Origin: Burkholderia lata
Lineage (GTDB): Bacteria > Pseudomonadota > Gammaproteobacteria > Burkholderiales > Burkholderiaceae
Assembly (NCBI RefSeq): GCF_000012945.1
Contig: NC_007510.1
Location: 3,100,001 to 3,164,000, forward strand
Reading direction: 5' to 3'
DNA length: 64,000 bases
Every line of letters starts with the position of its first letter. Position 1 is the stretch's first letter. The notes under the pieces were generated by a model. The model had not been told where the DNA came from and made no database searches. It worked only from the letters and a program-made list of their open reading frames with translations. Positions 1-10,913 of this stretch are shown piece by piece. The position numbers and the translations under genes were made by a program.

Positions 1-603
1 ACGCCGTGGTGCGCGTCGCGCTGGAGCCAGTTCGCCGCGGACGTGGTCGCACCGGCCAACGGCTCGGCTGCGCAACGCACGGTGTTCCATTCGGAGAACA
101 GCTACGTACTCGACGAAAACCCGATCCGGTTCAAGGTACGCCCCGACGGCTTCGAAGTGCGCGCGACAGTCGGCTCGAGGGACAGTGACGTGATGACACG
201 GCCGGGCGTCTTCCGCTATCGCGTCGACGGCGGCACCGTGCAGCGCGTACAGCCCGTTGCGCTCAACGGCCGCGATTTCGTCGACGAATGGCTGAAGGCG
301 GACGATGCGCTGGCGCGCGAATGGAGCGAGCCCGCCGCCGCAGCGGCCGCGCTGAAAGGCCGGCAGGCATTCGAAAAGGCCAGCAAGGCGGCCGACCGGG
401 GGTTCGCGTACGGCCCGGTGCGCGGCTGCTCGGACAGCAAGGACCGCTTTCAGGTCGAACTCGATCTGACGGGCTCCACCGGGGAAACGGTCGCGCGGCA
501 CTATGCGCTGATTCGCCAGGAGCGCAACGGGTTCACGCTGCTCGGGCTGAGCACGGCGGCCGAGCCGGCTTGCCGCGGCGCGAACCTGATGCCGCAGCAC
601 TGA
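1..603 (+). CDS. Hypothetical protein, 3' end only
   Basis: The reading frame is open from the first base of the window, so the start lies upstream; 200 codons are visible before the TGA at 601-603. I do not recognise a family. The visible part is soluble in character, with an alanine-rich helical stretch (around EPAAAAAALKGRQAFEKA) followed by a beta-rich C-terminal part and a short conserved-looking tail, CRGANLMPQH. Codon use is typical of the neighbourhood. The tail is echoed in degenerate form about 80 bp downstream, which suggests that a tandem duplicate once existed. Confidence is high that it is coding and nil for function. Confidence 0.8.
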   Translation, partial: TPWCASRWSQFAADVVAPANGSAAQRTVFHSENSYVLDENPIRFKVRPDGFEVRATVGSRDSDVMTRPGVFRYRVDGGTVQRVQPVALNGRDFVDEWLKADDALAREWSEPAAAAAALKGRQAFEKASKAADRGFAYGPVRGCSDSKDRFQVELDLTGSTGETVARHYALIRQERNGFTLLGLSTAAEPACRGANLMPQH

Positions 604-684
604 ACGTGGGGCGCGCGTGCTGCAACGGCCGCGCGTATTGACTGTCGACGGCCATGCGCGGCGGTAGAAAAATTGGACTGCTCG

Positions 685-780
685 ATCCACCAGGAGGCCA
701 ACGGCTTCACGACACCCGATTCAGATTACAGGACGCGCCAAAGCCAACGTGCCGCGGCACGACCCTGACGCCGCAGCACC
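685..780 (+). pseudogene. Decayed copy of the preceding gene's 3' end
   Basis: Bases 685-711 translate to IHQEANGFT, matching IRQERNGFT near the end of the gene at 1-603. After a frame change, bases 735-779 translate to APKPTCRGTTLTPQH, matching EPACRGANLMPQH at that gene's C-terminus. Spacing between the two blocks is similar in both copies. The stop codon is lost and the frame is broken, so this is read as a remnant of a tandem paralogue. Nothing upstream in 604-684 aligns convincingly. Confidence 0.6.
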
Positions 781-805
781 GCACCGTACGCAGGCCCCCG
801 GTTCG

Positions 806-1156
806 TCAGTTGCCGCGCTGCGGCTCGAACACGAACGGTTGGGTCAGCAGGAACGGGTTCGCGGTCGCGCCCGTCTGCACGCAGGTCGCGTGCGTCATCG
901 CTTCGATGGCCGCGCGATCGGCCGCCGCATTGCGGCTGCTCGTCGTCACGGTGACGTTCTGCGCTTCGCCGGATGTCGTCATCAGCGCGCGCACGAGCAC
1001 GGTCGCCGGGCGCGTAAGCGGCTTTGCGGTATCCGGATAGACGGCGCGCGGAATGTGGCACGTCAGCTTGCTTTCCTGCGACGACGACAGCATCGCGCAG
1101 CCGGAAAACAGCATCGCAACGGCGGGCAGGATCAGGTAGGTCGAGCGAATAGCCAT
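806..1156 (-). CDS. Small lipoprotein with TonB C-terminal-like domain
   Basis: A 116-residue protein. Its N-terminus is a hydrophobic signal (MAIRSTYLILPAVAMLFSGC) ending in a lipobox-like LFSG-Cys, so it is probably lipidated and anchored in the envelope. The rest (CHIPRAVYPDTAKPLTRPATVLVRALMTTSGEAQNV...) resembles the TonB C-terminal fold used by energy-transducer family proteins: a Pro/Tyr-Pro segment, then beta strands with a GEAQNV turn. It lacks a proline-rich spacer and there is no ExbB/ExbD nearby, so energy transduction is unlikely. The ATG at 1156 was chosen because the signal peptide begins there; the frame extends further upstream without a credible leader. Confidence 0.7.
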   Translation of the reverse strand: MAIRSTYLILPAVAMLFSGCAMLSSSQESKLTCHIPRAVYPDTAKPLTRPATVLVRALMTTSGEAQNVTVTTSSRNAAADRAAIEAMTHATCVQTGATANPFLLTQPFVFEPQRGN

Positions 1157-1611
1157 GGTCGAATATCGTTCTTCAATACTGTTCCGGACGCACGTGCCGC
1201 GGGCCGGGAAACATTGCCCGGCCGCATCGCATGCGTCCCACTGCGCCGCGGCCATCGGACCGGCGCCCCGTTACGGCCGCACGGCCGATCGATGCTCGGC
1301 CGCGATCCTGCGTAGCGGACTTCCCCGTTGGCCGGGGTATTGCCTGTGTTCGCTGCGTGCCCCGCCCCACACGGGCCGGCTCGCAAGCACTTTCGCGCAT
1401 TGTGCACGCGTGGCCCGTCGAGCGGCGGCGATTTGACAATGGTTGACGCGAATCGCCGCGCCTTCAGCCGGAATCCCCGCAATCCACGAGGTAATCGATA
1501 CGCGGCCGGATTCGCCGGGTTCGCGCCGGGCGCTAACGCCCGACGCGCACCACGGCTTCCTCACGGTGCAGCACATGCCGGCATTCCCCGTTCCGGCAGG
1601 CGCTGCACGCA
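1157..1611. other. Gene-free interval
   Basis: About 455 bp between the TonB-like lipoprotein gene and the 3' end of pglL. Frames here are arginine/proline-rich shadows without a ribosome binding site or family resemblance. No terminator hairpin with a T-run was seen. It must contain the promoter of the lipoprotein gene, but no clear -35/-10 pair was recognised. Confidence 0.5.
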
Positions 1612-3390
1612 TCAATCCGAATCGTCGTCGTCCTCGTCGTCGGCCGCATCGGCCGGCACTTCGCCGTACTTCGCGACGACTGCCGCCTTGAACGGCTTCA
1701 GCGCCGGCTGCTGGTCGCACAGCTTGTACAGCGCCGCCAATTGCTGCGGCCAGTCCTTCAACTCCTTCGCAAACACATGCAGGTGCGCGACGGTGTCGAG
1801 CGCGTCGGCCTCGCGGCCGGCCAGCGCCTGCAGCACCGCATACCGGCGCAGCACCGTCTCGCCGGGCAGCAGCGCGATCGCACGCTCATGCGCAGCGAGC
1901 TTGGCCGGCAGGTCATCCGCCGAAATCGGGAGCAGCGTGGCCGCGCCGTATTCACCCCACGCGCCGAACAGCAGCGACGGCGCATCGCGGTATTGCGCGG
2001 CCGGATCGCTGCCGTAGTACAGCACTTCCGCGCGCTGGTAGTCGCGCAACACCGGCACCGCCGCCAGCACGCCGCCGACCGACAGCACCGCGAACAGCCC
2101 GAATGCCGCACGCCCCGGCAGGATGCGCAGCGGCTTCACCTCGAGCAGCCCGATCACGAACATCGCCGGCAACAGGAAGAACATGTACTGCTGCGGATAC
2201 TCGACCAGCGCGTGCATCAGCAGGATGCCGATCAGCGCGAAGCCGAACACGCGCATGCTCGACTGCGGCGCGCGCACTGCACGCACGAACCACGTCACGA
2301 GCGCGACGACGAGCACGCCGAGGCCGACAAGGCCGGACTTCGCGAGCAGGTCGATGAAGATGTCATGCGAGTTGTTCGCGATCTCGACGCCGCCGAGCGA
2401 GCGCACGAGCGCGAACTGGTGCGACGGGAACTCGCCCCAGCCGACACCGAGCAGCGGATGCTCGCGGAACATCGCGAGCCCGTACTTCCACAGCGCGAGG
2501 CGCGGCGCGATCTGCCCCGCGTCACGCATCCGGTCAGCCGCGGATTCCGCGAGACCCAGGTGGTAGTGGACGTTCGCCCAGCGCACCGCGACGTTCACCG
2601 CGATGAACGCCACCGCAAGCACGACCGGGATCGCCCACGCGCGCGCATTGCCCGGCGCGCGGCGCGATTCGAGCCACGCCATCCAGAAACCCGCGACGAC
2701 CATCACCGCGACCTGCAGCCACGGCCCGCGCGACACCGTCAGCGCAAGGCCGACCGACAGCACGATCGACAGCACGAGCCACGCCCACACCGCGAGCCGG
2801 CGCGTCTGCACGAGATACAGCGCGCCCGCGAGCGCGAATGCAATGTAGCTGGCCAGATGGTTCGCCTGCGCCATGTTGCCGTACGGCCGGCGATCGACCG
2901 CGACGTTGTACATCACGACGAACGGCGACAGCGCCGACTCGAGGTGGAACAACTGCACGATTTGCGTTCCGACCGCGAACACGCCGCCGATAAGCAGCGC
3001 GCCGGCCATCATCCGCGACACGGCCTCGGCCAGCCCGTCGCGCGCGAGCGTATAGCCGGCCTGCATCGCGACCAGCGCGGCGGCGAGATAGCCGACCGCC
3101 AGCCAGTTCATCGACGGCACCTTGAGCGGGATCAGCGCGACCTGCGCGATGAGCACCACGGCGAACCCGAGCGGCGCGACGAACGCGGCCGGCGCGGCAA
3201 ACGGCTCGGCCGGGCGGCCCGTACGCGCGAGCAGCACGACGGACACCCCCACCAGCAGATACAGCACCAGCGCGGAAAACTCGGAATAGAAAGTCGGGAT
3301 CGGATACGTGTGATTCGTGATCGCGTACGGCACGATCAGGGCGACAGCCAGCGCAACGAGCGGCAACGAACGGGAAAAAGTAGAAGGCAT
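1612..3390 (-). CDS. pglL: O-oligosaccharyltransferase PglL (Wzy/O-antigen ligase superfamily)
   Basis: A 592-residue polytopic inner-membrane enzyme. Proteins of this family transfer a lipid-linked glycan onto Ser/Thr of periplasmic proteins. About a dozen hydrophobic helices occupy residues 1-430. The family's periplasmic ligase signature is visible (FREHPLLGVGWGEFPSHQF, with the conserved His-Pro-Leu-x-Gly). A soluble region follows, typical of the Wzy_C_2 part, and the protein ends in a run of Asp/Glu. The ATG at 3390 (MPSTFSRSLPLVALAV) starts directly before the first helix; an upstream in-frame start would add an arginine-rich leader. It lies downstream of a pilin gene on the same strand, an arrangement known for pilin or general O-glycosylation systems. 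PglL has been described in B. cenocepacia. Confidence 0.88.
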   Translation of the reverse strand: MPSTFSRSLPLVALAVALIVPYAITNHTYPIPTFYSEFSALVLYLLVGVSVVLLARTGRPAEPFAAPAAFVAPLGFAVVLIAQVALIPLKVPSMNWLAVGYLAAALVAMQAGYTLARDGLAEAVSRMMAGALLIGGVFAVGTQIVQLFHLESALSPFVVMYNVAVDRRPYGNMAQANHLASYIAFALAGALYLVQTRRLAVWAWLVLSIVLSVGLALTVSRGPWLQVAVMVVAGFWMAWLESRRAPGNARAWAIPVVLAVAFIAVNVAVRWANVHYHLGLAESAADRMRDAGQIAPRLALWKYGLAMFREHPLLGVGWGEFPSHQFALVRSLGGVEIANNSHDIFIDLLAKSGLVGLGVLVVALVTWFVRAVRAPQSSMRVFGFALIGILLMHALVEYPQQYMFFLLPAMFVIGLLEVKPLRILPGRAAFGLFAVLSVGGVLAAVPVLRDYQRAEVLYYGSDPAAQYRDAPSLLFGAWGEYGAATLLPISADDLPAKLAAHERAIALLPGETVLRRYAVLQALAGREADALDTVAHLHVFAKELKDWPQQLAALYKLCDQQPALKPFKAAVVAKYGEVPADAADDEDDDDSD

Positions 3391-3543
3391 GAGCGAACCG
3401 GATGTCAGCAACCGGCGCACTATACAAAACTTTCCCTCCTCTGTGCGGGGCCTTCGCGCCGCGACCCGACGCGGAGCGGCCGTCACGACCGGATGAAGCG
3501 GCGGGCGGCATGCCGCCCGCGCAGCCCTGCTCCGCCACCGGCA

Positions 3544-4140
3544 CTACGCGCGGCACTCCGCCGGTGCATATTTCGCTGGCAACGTCGCGGCGTCACCCGG
3601 CAATGGCCCGGCTCCCGGTGCCGGCAGCGACGATGCATCCTTGCCGGCCGCAAAGCACTCCCACGCGATCGCACCGGCTTGCATCGCGCCCTTTTTGAGC
3701 GGCACGCGGGCGGTGGGCGCATCGGCCTTGTCGGGCGCGGACGGCACGAGCACCAGCGTATTGGCGCCGGCCGCGGTGACGCGCGTGGTGAATGCGACCG
3801 TAATCTGGCCGGTCTCGCCGTCGATCGCTACCGATTCGACGTTGCGGGTCGCGGCAGGCGGGCTGTAGCCGCCGTCGAGGCTCGCGCCGCTCGAGGCGTT
3901 GTCGGCGACGGCGAGCCGCGCGGACGACGCGAGCGCAAGGCCCTCGCCGACGCGCGAGCGCGCAAGGTAATCCTGGTAAGCGGGTATCGCATACGCCGCG
4001 ATCACACCGACGATCGCCAGCACGATCATCAGTTCGATCAGCGTAAAGCCGGCCGGCCGCCAGCGCGGCGACGGCCGGTTCGCGCGCCGCAGATCGGCGG
4101 CCACGCGACGGAACAGGGAAACGGAAAAAGCTTCGAACAT
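3544..4140 (-). CDS. Type IV pilin (PilA-like major or minor pilin)
   Basis: A 198-residue prepilin. The class III signal is plain: Gly followed by [20 protein letters not shown], with Glu at +5, then the usual N-terminal helix ending in a [13 protein letters not shown] segment. PilD would cut after the Gly and methylate the Phe. Two cysteines near the C-terminus (WECFAAG and AECRA) can form the disulfide loop of type IVa pilins. The leader from the chosen ATG is about 31 residues and basic, far longer than the usual 6-7; an in-frame GTG 12 codons on would shorten it to about 19. It sits 150 bp upstream of pglL on the same strand, so it may be a glycosylation substrate. No other pilus assembly genes are in the window. 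Confidence 0.88.
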   Translation of the reverse strand: MFEAFSVSLFRRVAADLRRANRPSPRWRPAGFTLIELMIVLAIVGVIAAYAIPAYQDYLARSRVGEGLALASSARLAVADNASSGASLDGGYSPPAATRNVESVAIDGETGQITVAFTTRVTAAGANTLVLVPSAPDKADAPTARVPLKKGAMQAGAIAWECFAAGKDASSLPAPGAGPLPGDAATLPAKYAPAECRA

Positions 4141-4155
4141 GGCAGGCTCCGGAAA

Positions 4156-4186
4156 CGAAAAACGCCTGCCGGTAAAGGCAGGCGTC
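4156..4186 (-). terminator. Rho-independent terminator after terC
   Basis: On the minus strand, a 9-bp perfect stem ACGCCTGCC/GGCAGGCGT (4162-4170 with 4177-4185) with a 6-nt loop is followed by TTTTCG. It lies between the terC stop and the pilin start, so it separates the two transcripts. Confidence 0.85.
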
Positions 4187-4237
4187 TCGATCGTAGCCAG
4201 CGGGCCGTGAATCCGGCAGTCGGCCGGACGGCCAGTG

Positions 4238-4942
4238 TCAGTGCGCGTGCGGTACGTCGCGGCGCTTCCTGAGCGTGTAACCGATCGCCACGACGAACAG
4301 CGCGCCCGCGATGCTCGCGCCGTAGAGGACCTCCGGCGTATCGAGCACCGGCCAGCGGTCGCCGACCGGGTCATTCACGATCAGCCCGCCCGCGATCCAG
4401 CCGAGCAGCCCGGCGCCGAACGCCACGACGACCGGGAAACGGTCGAGCAGCTTCAGCACCAGCGTGCTGCCCCACACGATGATCGGCACGCTGACGACGA
4501 GCCCGAAGATCACGAGCGCGATCCGGTGCGACGGGTCGGCCTGTTCGGCCGCGCCCGCGATCGCGATCACATTGTCGAGGCTCATCACCGCATCGGCGAT
4601 CACGATCGTCTTCACGGCGTCCCACAGCTGGCTGGCCGGCTTGATGTCGTCGTGCGCATCGCCGGCCGGCGCCATCAGCTTGATGCCGATCCACAGCAGC
4701 AGCAGACCGCCGCCGAGTTTCAGGAACGGCACGTCGAGCAGTGCGACCGCGAACGTGATCAGCGCGATGCGCAGCAGGATCGCCCCCGCAGTACCCCAGA
4801 TGACGCCGCGCAGCCGCTGGTTCGCAGGCAGGTTGCGGCATGCGAGCGCGATGACGACCGCGTTGTCGCCGCCGAGCAGGATATCGATGATGATGATCTG
4901 GAGAACGGCGCCCCAGTGGAGCGACGTCAGGAATTCGAGCAT
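4238..4942 (-). CDS. TerC/YjbE-family integral membrane protein
   Basis: A 234-residue membrane protein with seven or so helices. TerC family hallmarks are visible: the N-terminal [19 protein letters not shown] motif, with Asp and Asn in a helix, and a second [10 protein letters not shown] motif in the middle, an internal repeat. Relatives include Alx/MeeF-type manganese exporters and the tellurium-resistance protein TerC; the short YjbE branch fits best by length. No ter operon partner is near, so tellurite resistance is not implied. It is flanked by terminators on both sides and so is probably monocistronic. A manganese or calcium role is inferred from the family only. Confidence 0.85.
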   Translation of the reverse strand: MLEFLTSLHWGAVLQIIIIDILLGGDNAVVIALACRNLPANQRLRGVIWGTAGAILLRIALITFAVALLDVPFLKLGGGLLLLWIGIKLMAPAGDAHDDIKPASQLWDAVKTIVIADAVMSLDNVIAIAGAAEQADPSHRIALVIFGLVVSVPIIVWGSTLVLKLLDRFPVVVAFGAGLLGWIAGGLIVNDPVGDRWPVLDTPEVLYGASIAGALFVVAIGYTLRKRRDVPHAH

Positions 4943-5044
4943 GGCGTGACGGGCAGGACAGCGGCCGCCCGCGGGCGACCCGGTTCATCGCCGGCACATG
5001 CGCGATGCATGCCCGGTGCTTACGAATTCATTGCGCGAGCATAA

Positions 5045-5075
5045 CAAAAAACGCCGGCAAAGCCGGCGTTTTCTG
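5045..5075 (-). terminator. Rho-independent terminator after sucCD
   Basis: A perfect 9-bp stem AACGCCGGC/GCCGGCGTT (5050-5058 with 5062-5070) with a 3-nt loop. On the minus strand it is followed by a T-rich run ending TTTTTTG. It lies 23 bp past the sucD stop. Confidence 0.9.
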
Positions 5076-5097
5076 CAGGACGAACCCAGGGGAAATA

Positions 5098-5979
5098 TTA
5101 CAGCGCCTTCTTCAGCAGACGGCCCATTTCCGACGGGTTGCGCGTGACGGTGATGCCGCACGCTTCCATGATTTCCAGCTTCGCTTCGGCCGTATCCGCA
5201 CCGCCCGAGATCAGCGCGCCGGCGTGGCCCATGCGCTTGCCCGGAGGCGCCGTGACGCCAGCGATGAAGCCGACGACCGGCTTCTTCATGTTGTCCTTGA
5301 TCCACTCTGCCGCATTGGCTTCGTCCGGACCGCCGATTTCGCCGATCATCACGACTGCGTCCGTATCCGGATCGTCGTTGAACATCTTCATCACGTCGAT
5401 GTGCTTCAGACCGTTGATCGGGTCGCCGCCGATACCGACTGCCGACGACTGGCCGAGGCCGAGTGCCGTCAGCTGGGCAACCGCTTCATACGTCAGCGTG
5501 CCCGAACGCGACACGACGCCGATGCGGCCCTTGCGGTGGATGTGGCCCGGCATGATGCCGATCTTCAGTTCGTCCGGCGTGATCGTGCCCGGGCAGTTCG
5601 GCCCGAGCAGCAGCGTCTTGCGGCCTTCGCGACGCATGCGGTCCTTCACTTCGATCATGTCGCGGACGGGGATGCCTTCCGTGATACAGATCGCGAGATC
5701 CAGATCGGCTTCGACCGCTTCCCAGATCGCAGCTGCTGCGCCTGCCGGCGGAACGTAGATGACCGACACGGTCGCGCCGGTTTCTGCCTTCGCTTCCTTG
5801 ACGCTTGCGTAGATCGGAATGCCTTCGAAATCTTCGCCGGCCTTCTTCGGGTTCACGCCCGCGACGAATGCTTCGCGGCCGTTTGCGTATTCACGGCAGG
5901 CGCGCGTATGGAACTGACCGGTTTTGCCGGTAATGCCCTGCGTGATGACCTTCGTGTCCTTGTTGATCAGAATCGACAT
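5098..5979 (-). CDS. sucD: Succinyl-CoA ligase (ADP-forming) subunit alpha
   Basis: A 293-residue protein. With SucC it interconverts succinyl-CoA and succinate with formation of ATP or GTP in the TCA cycle. The N-terminal CoA-binding Rossmann domain begins [18 protein letters not shown], and the C-terminal ligase domain carries [10 protein letters not shown], whose His (about residue 252) is the phosphorylated catalytic residue in the family. The ATG at 5979 gives the canonical N-terminus. It is the second gene after sucC, with 66 bp between them, and ends at a strong terminator. Confidence 0.98.
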   Translation of the reverse strand: MSILINKDTKVITQGITGKTGQFHTRACREYANGREAFVAGVNPKKAGEDFEGIPIYASVKEAKAETGATVSVIYVPPAGAAAAIWEAVEADLDLAICITEGIPVRDMIEVKDRMRREGRKTLLLGPNCPGTITPDELKIGIMPGHIHRKGRIGVVSRSGTLTYEAVAQLTALGLGQSSAVGIGGDPINGLKHIDVMKMFNDDPDTDAVVMIGEIGGPDEANAAEWIKDNMKKPVVGFIAGVTAPPGKRMGHAGALISGGADTAEAKLEIMEACGITVTRNPSEMGRLLKKAL

Positions 5980-6045
5980 GTATTTTGACCTCTGTTCGAT
6001 TGGCGTCGCGTGCAAACCGCGCCGCCAGCGTGTTCAATAGCGCGC

Positions 6046-7212
6046 TTACTTGCCTGCGGCAGCCGCGACGACCTTCTGGGCAGCTTCTTCCATGCTGTCC
6101 GCCGAGATGATCGGCAGGCCCGAATCGGCCAGCATCTTTTTGCCGAGGTCCTCGTTCGTGCCCTTCATGCGCACGACGAGCGGCACGTTCAGGTTCACGG
6201 CCTTCGAACCGGCGATCACGCCTTCCGCGATCACGTCGCAGCGCATGATGCCGCCGAAGATGTTCACGAGGATCGCCTTCAGATCCGGGTTCTTCAGCAT
6301 CAGCTTGAACGCTTCCGTGACCTTCTCGGTCGTCGCGCCACCGCCGACGTCCAGGAAGTTCGCCGGCTCGCCGCCGAACAGCTTGATGGTGTCCATCGTC
6401 GCCATCGCCAGGCCTGCGCCGTTCACGAGACAGCCGATGTTGCCGTCGAGCGAGATGTACGCGAGGTCGAACTTCGACGCTTCGATTTCAGCCGGATCTT
6501 CTTCGTCCAGATCGCGGTACGCGACGATTTCCGGATGGCGGAACAGCGCGTTCGAGTCGAAGTTGAACTTCGCGTCGAGTGCGATGACCTTGCCGTCGCT
6601 GGAGACGTTCAGCGGGTTGATTTCAGCCAGCGATGCGTCGGTTTCCCAGAATGCCTTGTACAGGCCTTGCAGGATTGCGCGTGCTTGCGGAATCGAAGCG
6701 GCCGGCACGCCGATCTTCGCGGCGAGGTCGTCGGCTTGCGCGTCCAGCAGGCCCGTCGACGGCTCGACGATGACCTTGTGGATCAGTTCCGGGTGCTTTT
6801 CGGCAACTTCTTCGATGTCCATGCCGCCTTCGCTCGAACCCATCAGAACGATCTTTTGCGTCACGCGATCGACGACGAGGCTGACATACAGTTCCTGCTT
6901 GATGTCGGCGCCTTCTTCGACCATCAGACGGTTGACCTTCTGGCCTTCCGGACCGGTCTGGTGCGTGACGAGCTGCATGCCGAGGATCTGGTTCGCGTAT
7001 TCGCGAACCTGCTCGATCGACTTCGCCACCTTCACGCCGCCGCCCTTGCCACGGCCACCTGCGTGAATCTGAGCCTTCACGACCCATACCGGGCCGCCGA
7101 GCTCTTCTGCCACCTTGACGGCCTCGTCAACCGAGAACGCCGGCTTGCCGCGCGGTACCGCGACTCCGAATTTCCGCAGGATTTCCTTACCCTGGTACTC
7201 GTGAATCTTCAT
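6046..7212 (-). CDS. sucC: Succinyl-CoA ligase (ADP-forming) subunit beta
   Basis: A 388-residue protein, the normal length for SucC. It opens [17 protein letters not shown], the start of the ATP-grasp domain. The glycine-rich [10 protein letters not shown] nucleotide loop is visible around residue 53, and the C-terminal CoA-ligase-like domain includes [16 protein letters not shown]. It is the first gene of the sucCD operon. The DUF2889 gene lies 68 bp upstream on the same strand, with no terminator seen between them, so some read-through from recA-recX-DUF2889 is possible. Confidence 0.98.
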   Translation of the reverse strand: MKIHEYQGKEILRKFGVAVPRGKPAFSVDEAVKVAEELGGPVWVVKAQIHAGGRGKGGGVKVAKSIEQVREYANQILGMQLVTHQTGPEGQKVNRLMVEEGADIKQELYVSLVVDRVTQKIVLMGSSEGGMDIEEVAEKHPELIHKVIVEPSTGLLDAQADDLAAKIGVPAASIPQARAILQGLYKAFWETDASLAEINPLNVSSDGKVIALDAKFNFDSNALFRHPEIVAYRDLDEEDPAEIEASKFDLAYISLDGNIGCLVNGAGLAMATMDTIKLFGGEPANFLDVGGGATTEKVTEAFKLMLKNPDLKAILVNIFGGIMRCDVIAEGVIAGSKAVNLNVPLVVRMKGTNEDLGKKMLADSGLPIISADSMEEAAQKVVAAAAGK

Positions 7213-7280
7213 GCGTGATTCCCTTCAGTCTGAGAGTTGAATGAAAAGTCGCTTTAGACGCTTCTTCGAATGATTTCCGT

Positions 7281-7889
7281 TCATTCCTTCGTGCTGCCTT
7301 CACCGGGCACGTCCGGCCGGCTCGCGCCATACCAGCGCGGGTAGTACTGCCGCACGACCTCGCCGTCGAACCGCAACGCCCGGCAGCGGCCGAGCTGGAA
7401 AGGCGCTTCGTCGTGCACGCCGCCATGATCCGGCCCTTCGCCCCCCTCCTCGCGCACGTTCCACACATCACCGGCGAACGCCTGGATCGCTGCCGTCGGC
7501 AGCACGGCGCACAGTTCGGTGAGATGGGAGCAGCCTGCGACGCCGGCGAGCAGCCGGTTCGCGTTGCGGCGGAAATTGCGGAAGAGATTGAGCCCGATAA
7601 GGGCCCGATAGGCGGGAGAGGCGGATTGACAGTGACCGGGATAGGGAACCCATTCCGAAGACGCTTCGGCGTCGACGACATTGAGGTCACGATCGATAGT
7701 CACGCGCAGCCAGAGTTCGTGGATCGGCAGGCCCTGGGGCCGGATGCCCGACGCAAGCGCGACATCGCGCGGCTTGTGGTCGGTCAGGCAGGCTTCGATG
7801 TCCCACAAGCCGTCGCCGCGCTCGTACGCTTCCGCTCGGATTGCGCGTTGATGTCGCAACTGACGGGGCACGGGCTCGGATAGCGGCAT
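7281..7889 (-). CDS. DUF2889 family protein
   Basis: A 202-residue protein of unknown function. The family pattern is visible: HQRAIRAEAYERGDGLWDIEACLTDHKP near the N-terminus, then LWLRVTIDRDLNVVDAEA and CSHLTELCAVLP. The conserved Cys-Ser-His-Leu with downstream acidic residues could be a metal or catalytic site. The ATG at 7889 (MPLSEPVPRQLRHQRAI) was chosen because the domain begins about ten residues later; the frame upstream lacks domain similarity. It sits between recX and sucC on the same strand. The function remains unknown. Confidence 0.85.
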   Translation of the reverse strand: MPLSEPVPRQLRHQRAIRAEAYERGDGLWDIEACLTDHKPRDVALASGIRPQGLPIHELWLRVTIDRDLNVVDAEASSEWVPYPGHCQSASPAYRALIGLNLFRNFRRNANRLLAGVAGCSHLTELCAVLPTAAIQAFAGDVWNVREEGGEGPDHGGVHDEAPFQLGRCRALRFDGEVVRQYYPRWYGASRPDVPGEGSTKE

Positions 7890-8035
7890 GCTGGAGGTTG
7901 AGGCCGAAGAGGAAAACCCATGGATTTTAGCATATTGGGTATTTGAGACAGTTTGACGCGACGGCGGGTATTCCCGCCTGTCCGGAAGTGGTTGCATTGC
8001 AGCAAAATCGCGCGCCACGCGCGCGATCGGTGCGG

Positions 8036-8904
8036 TCAGTCGTCGATCAGGAAATCGTCGCCGACCTTCAGCAACTTCACGATGGTCGCACTCGAGAAGC
8101 CGCGTGCGGCGAGAAAGCGTGCCTGCTTCGCACGCTCGGCCGGCGTTTGCGGCAGTGCACCGAATTTCTTGCGCCAGACCGCTTGCGCACGCGCCCATTC
8201 GGTCTCGCGGAGCTGGGTATTCACTTCCTCGACGAGCGTGTCGCCCACCGCATGACGCTTCAGCTCGCTGACGATGCGCGCGACGCCCACACGCGACGCG
8301 CGACGATGCACGAGACTCTCCGCAAAGCGCGCATCGGATAGCCAGCCTTCCTGTTCCAGCGCATCGAGCACGGGGTCGACGGATTCGTCTTCGCCGACGT
8401 AAGGCGCGAGCTTGCGCGCGAGTTCGGTGCGGCTGTATTCGCGCCTGGACAGATAGCCGAGCGCGCGGCCTTTCAACGATCGCTGAGGCTTCGACGACTT
8501 GCGCTCGGTACCGCCCGGAGCGTCACCTGACGAAGCACTGGAAGAAGCACCCGACGCGCGACGTGTGCGGCGTGGATGCTGGCTGCTGCGCGTATAGACA
8601 TCTTCCCTCGCCGGCGCCGATGCATCGGCTGCGCGATCGCCCGGGAAGCTGACACCGGAAACACGACGGCGGGAGCGGTCGTGCGCGTCGAACGATTCAT
8701 CGTCGTCGAACGGATTGTCCGGTGCGGCAATCTCAAACGAAACGAGGGCATCGTCGGATGCCCTCGTCGCGGTGCGGTTCGCGGCATTGCTGCCCGCGCC
8801 CCGCCGATCGGCGCTCGAGGATCCGGTTCGCCGGCCGGAGCGGCCCGCCGTTTCGGGCGTGTCGCTCTCCTCCGGCTCGCCAGCCTGACCTCGGCGCCCG
8901 ACCA

Positions 8905-8905
<1 letters not shown>
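8036..8905 (-). CDS. recX: Recombination regulator RecX with long N-terminal extension
   Basis: A 289-residue protein. The last 150 residues form the RecX domain (RALGYLSRREYSRTELARKL through GFSSATIVKLLK), which in other bacteria binds RecA filaments and limits RecA activity. The first 130 residues are a disordered Ser/Arg/Asp-rich extension absent from E. coli RecX, but similar low-complexity extensions are common in this genus. Its ATG overlaps the recA stop (TGATG), so translation is probably coupled to recA and the gene belongs to the SOS-controlled transcript. Confidence 0.93.
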
Positions 8906-9978
<1,073 letters not shown>

Positions 9979-10052
9979 GAATCGTCCTTTGCTATGATGA
10001 GCAGCGTCTGTTAGAGGCGCGCCCGCTTTCAAGCGCCGCCCACGAATGCAGA

Positions 10053-10082
10053 CACTGTATAAAAAAACAGTGTTTTGTGCAA
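10053..10082 (-). promoter_or_regulatory. recA promoter with LexA (SOS) box
   Basis: CTGT-N8-ACAG (10055-10070) sits inside the perfect palindrome ends CACTGT/ACAGTG, matching the E. coli-type LexA consensus. On the minus strand a TTGCAC -35 (10077-10082) stands 15-17 bp from TATACA or TACAGT (-10 region, 10054-10061), so LexA binding would cover the -10. This is the only such box I noticed in the window. Confidence 0.85.
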
Positions 10083-10167
10083 GCCCGCAATGCAGGCTAC
10101 GTTGTACACGAATAACTTCGGAGACAGCCGGCCGGCGCAAACGCCCTGCCGGCCATCGGTCAGCACC

Positions 10168-10896
10168 ATGCGAATTCTCATCGCGGAAGACGACAGCATA
10201 CTCGCGGACGGCCTCACCCGGTCACTCCGCCAATCGGGCTATGCAGTCGACCACGTGAAGACCGGTGTCGACGCCGATACCGCGTTGTCGATGCAGACAT
10301 TCGACCTGCTGATCCTCGATCTCGGGCTCCCGAAAATGCCAGGGCTCGACGTGCTCAAGCGCCTGCGCGCCCGCAATTCCAACCTCCCCGTGCTGATCCT
10401 GACGGCCGCCGACAGCGTCGACGAGCGCGTGAAGGGGCTCGACCTCGGCGCCGACGACTACATGGCCAAGCCGTTCGCGCTCAACGAGCTCGAAGCGCGC
10501 GTGCGCGCGCTGACCCGGCGCGGCGCGGGCGGCGGCCCGACCGTCGTGCGCCACGGCTCGCTCGCGTTCGACCAGGTCGGCCGGATCGCGTATGCGAACG
10601 ATCACGTGCTCGACCTCTCCGCGCGCGAGCTCGGCCTGCTCGAGGTGCTACTGCAGCGGATCGGCCGGCTCGTGTCGAAGGAGCAGCTCGTCGACCATCT
10701 CTGCGAATGGGGCGAGGAAGTCAGCAACAACGCGATCGAAGTCTACGTGCACCGGCTGCGCAAGAAGATCGAACCCAGCGGTGTACGGATCTCGACCGTG
10801 CGCGGCCTCGGCTATTGCCTCGAGAAGGTCGCGCCCGCCGCGCCGGCCGACACGGCCGCGCCCCAGCCCGCGGTGGCCGGCACGCCGCTGCGCTGA
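10168..10896 (+). CDS. OmpR-family response regulator (TctD/QseB-like)
   Basis: A 242-residue two-component regulator. The receiver domain (1-115) has Asp8/Asp9, the phospho-acceptor Asp51 (LLILDLGLP), Thr79 and Lys101 (MAKPF). A winged-helix Trans_reg_C domain follows (about 125-220, with [10 protein letters not shown] and [12 protein letters not shown]). The Ala/Pro-rich tail is disordered. The ATG at 10168 opens the receiver strand ([10 protein letters not shown]). The sensor kinase starts 17 bp after its stop, so the two are an operon. The neighbouring transporter at 12698 may be a target, by position only. Confidence 0.93.
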   Translation: MRILIAEDDSILADGLTRSLRQSGYAVDHVKTGVDADTALSMQTFDLLILDLGLPKMPGLDVLKRLRARNSNLPVLILTAADSVDERVKGLDLGADDYMAKPFALNELEARVRALTRRGAGGGPTVVRHGSLAFDQVGRIAYANDHVLDLSARELGLLEVLLQRIGRLVSKEQLVDHLCEWGEEVSNNAIEVYVHRLRKKIEPSGVRISTVRGLGYCLEKVAPAAPADTAAPQPAVAGTPLR

Positions 10897-10913
10897 ACCC
10901 GGGCGTCGCCGCG

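Noticed and set aside
4238..4942. Tellurite resistance role for the TerC protein
   Set aside because: No terB, terD, terE or terZ relatives are adjacent, and most TerC/YjbE proteins act on metal ions or have unknown roles.
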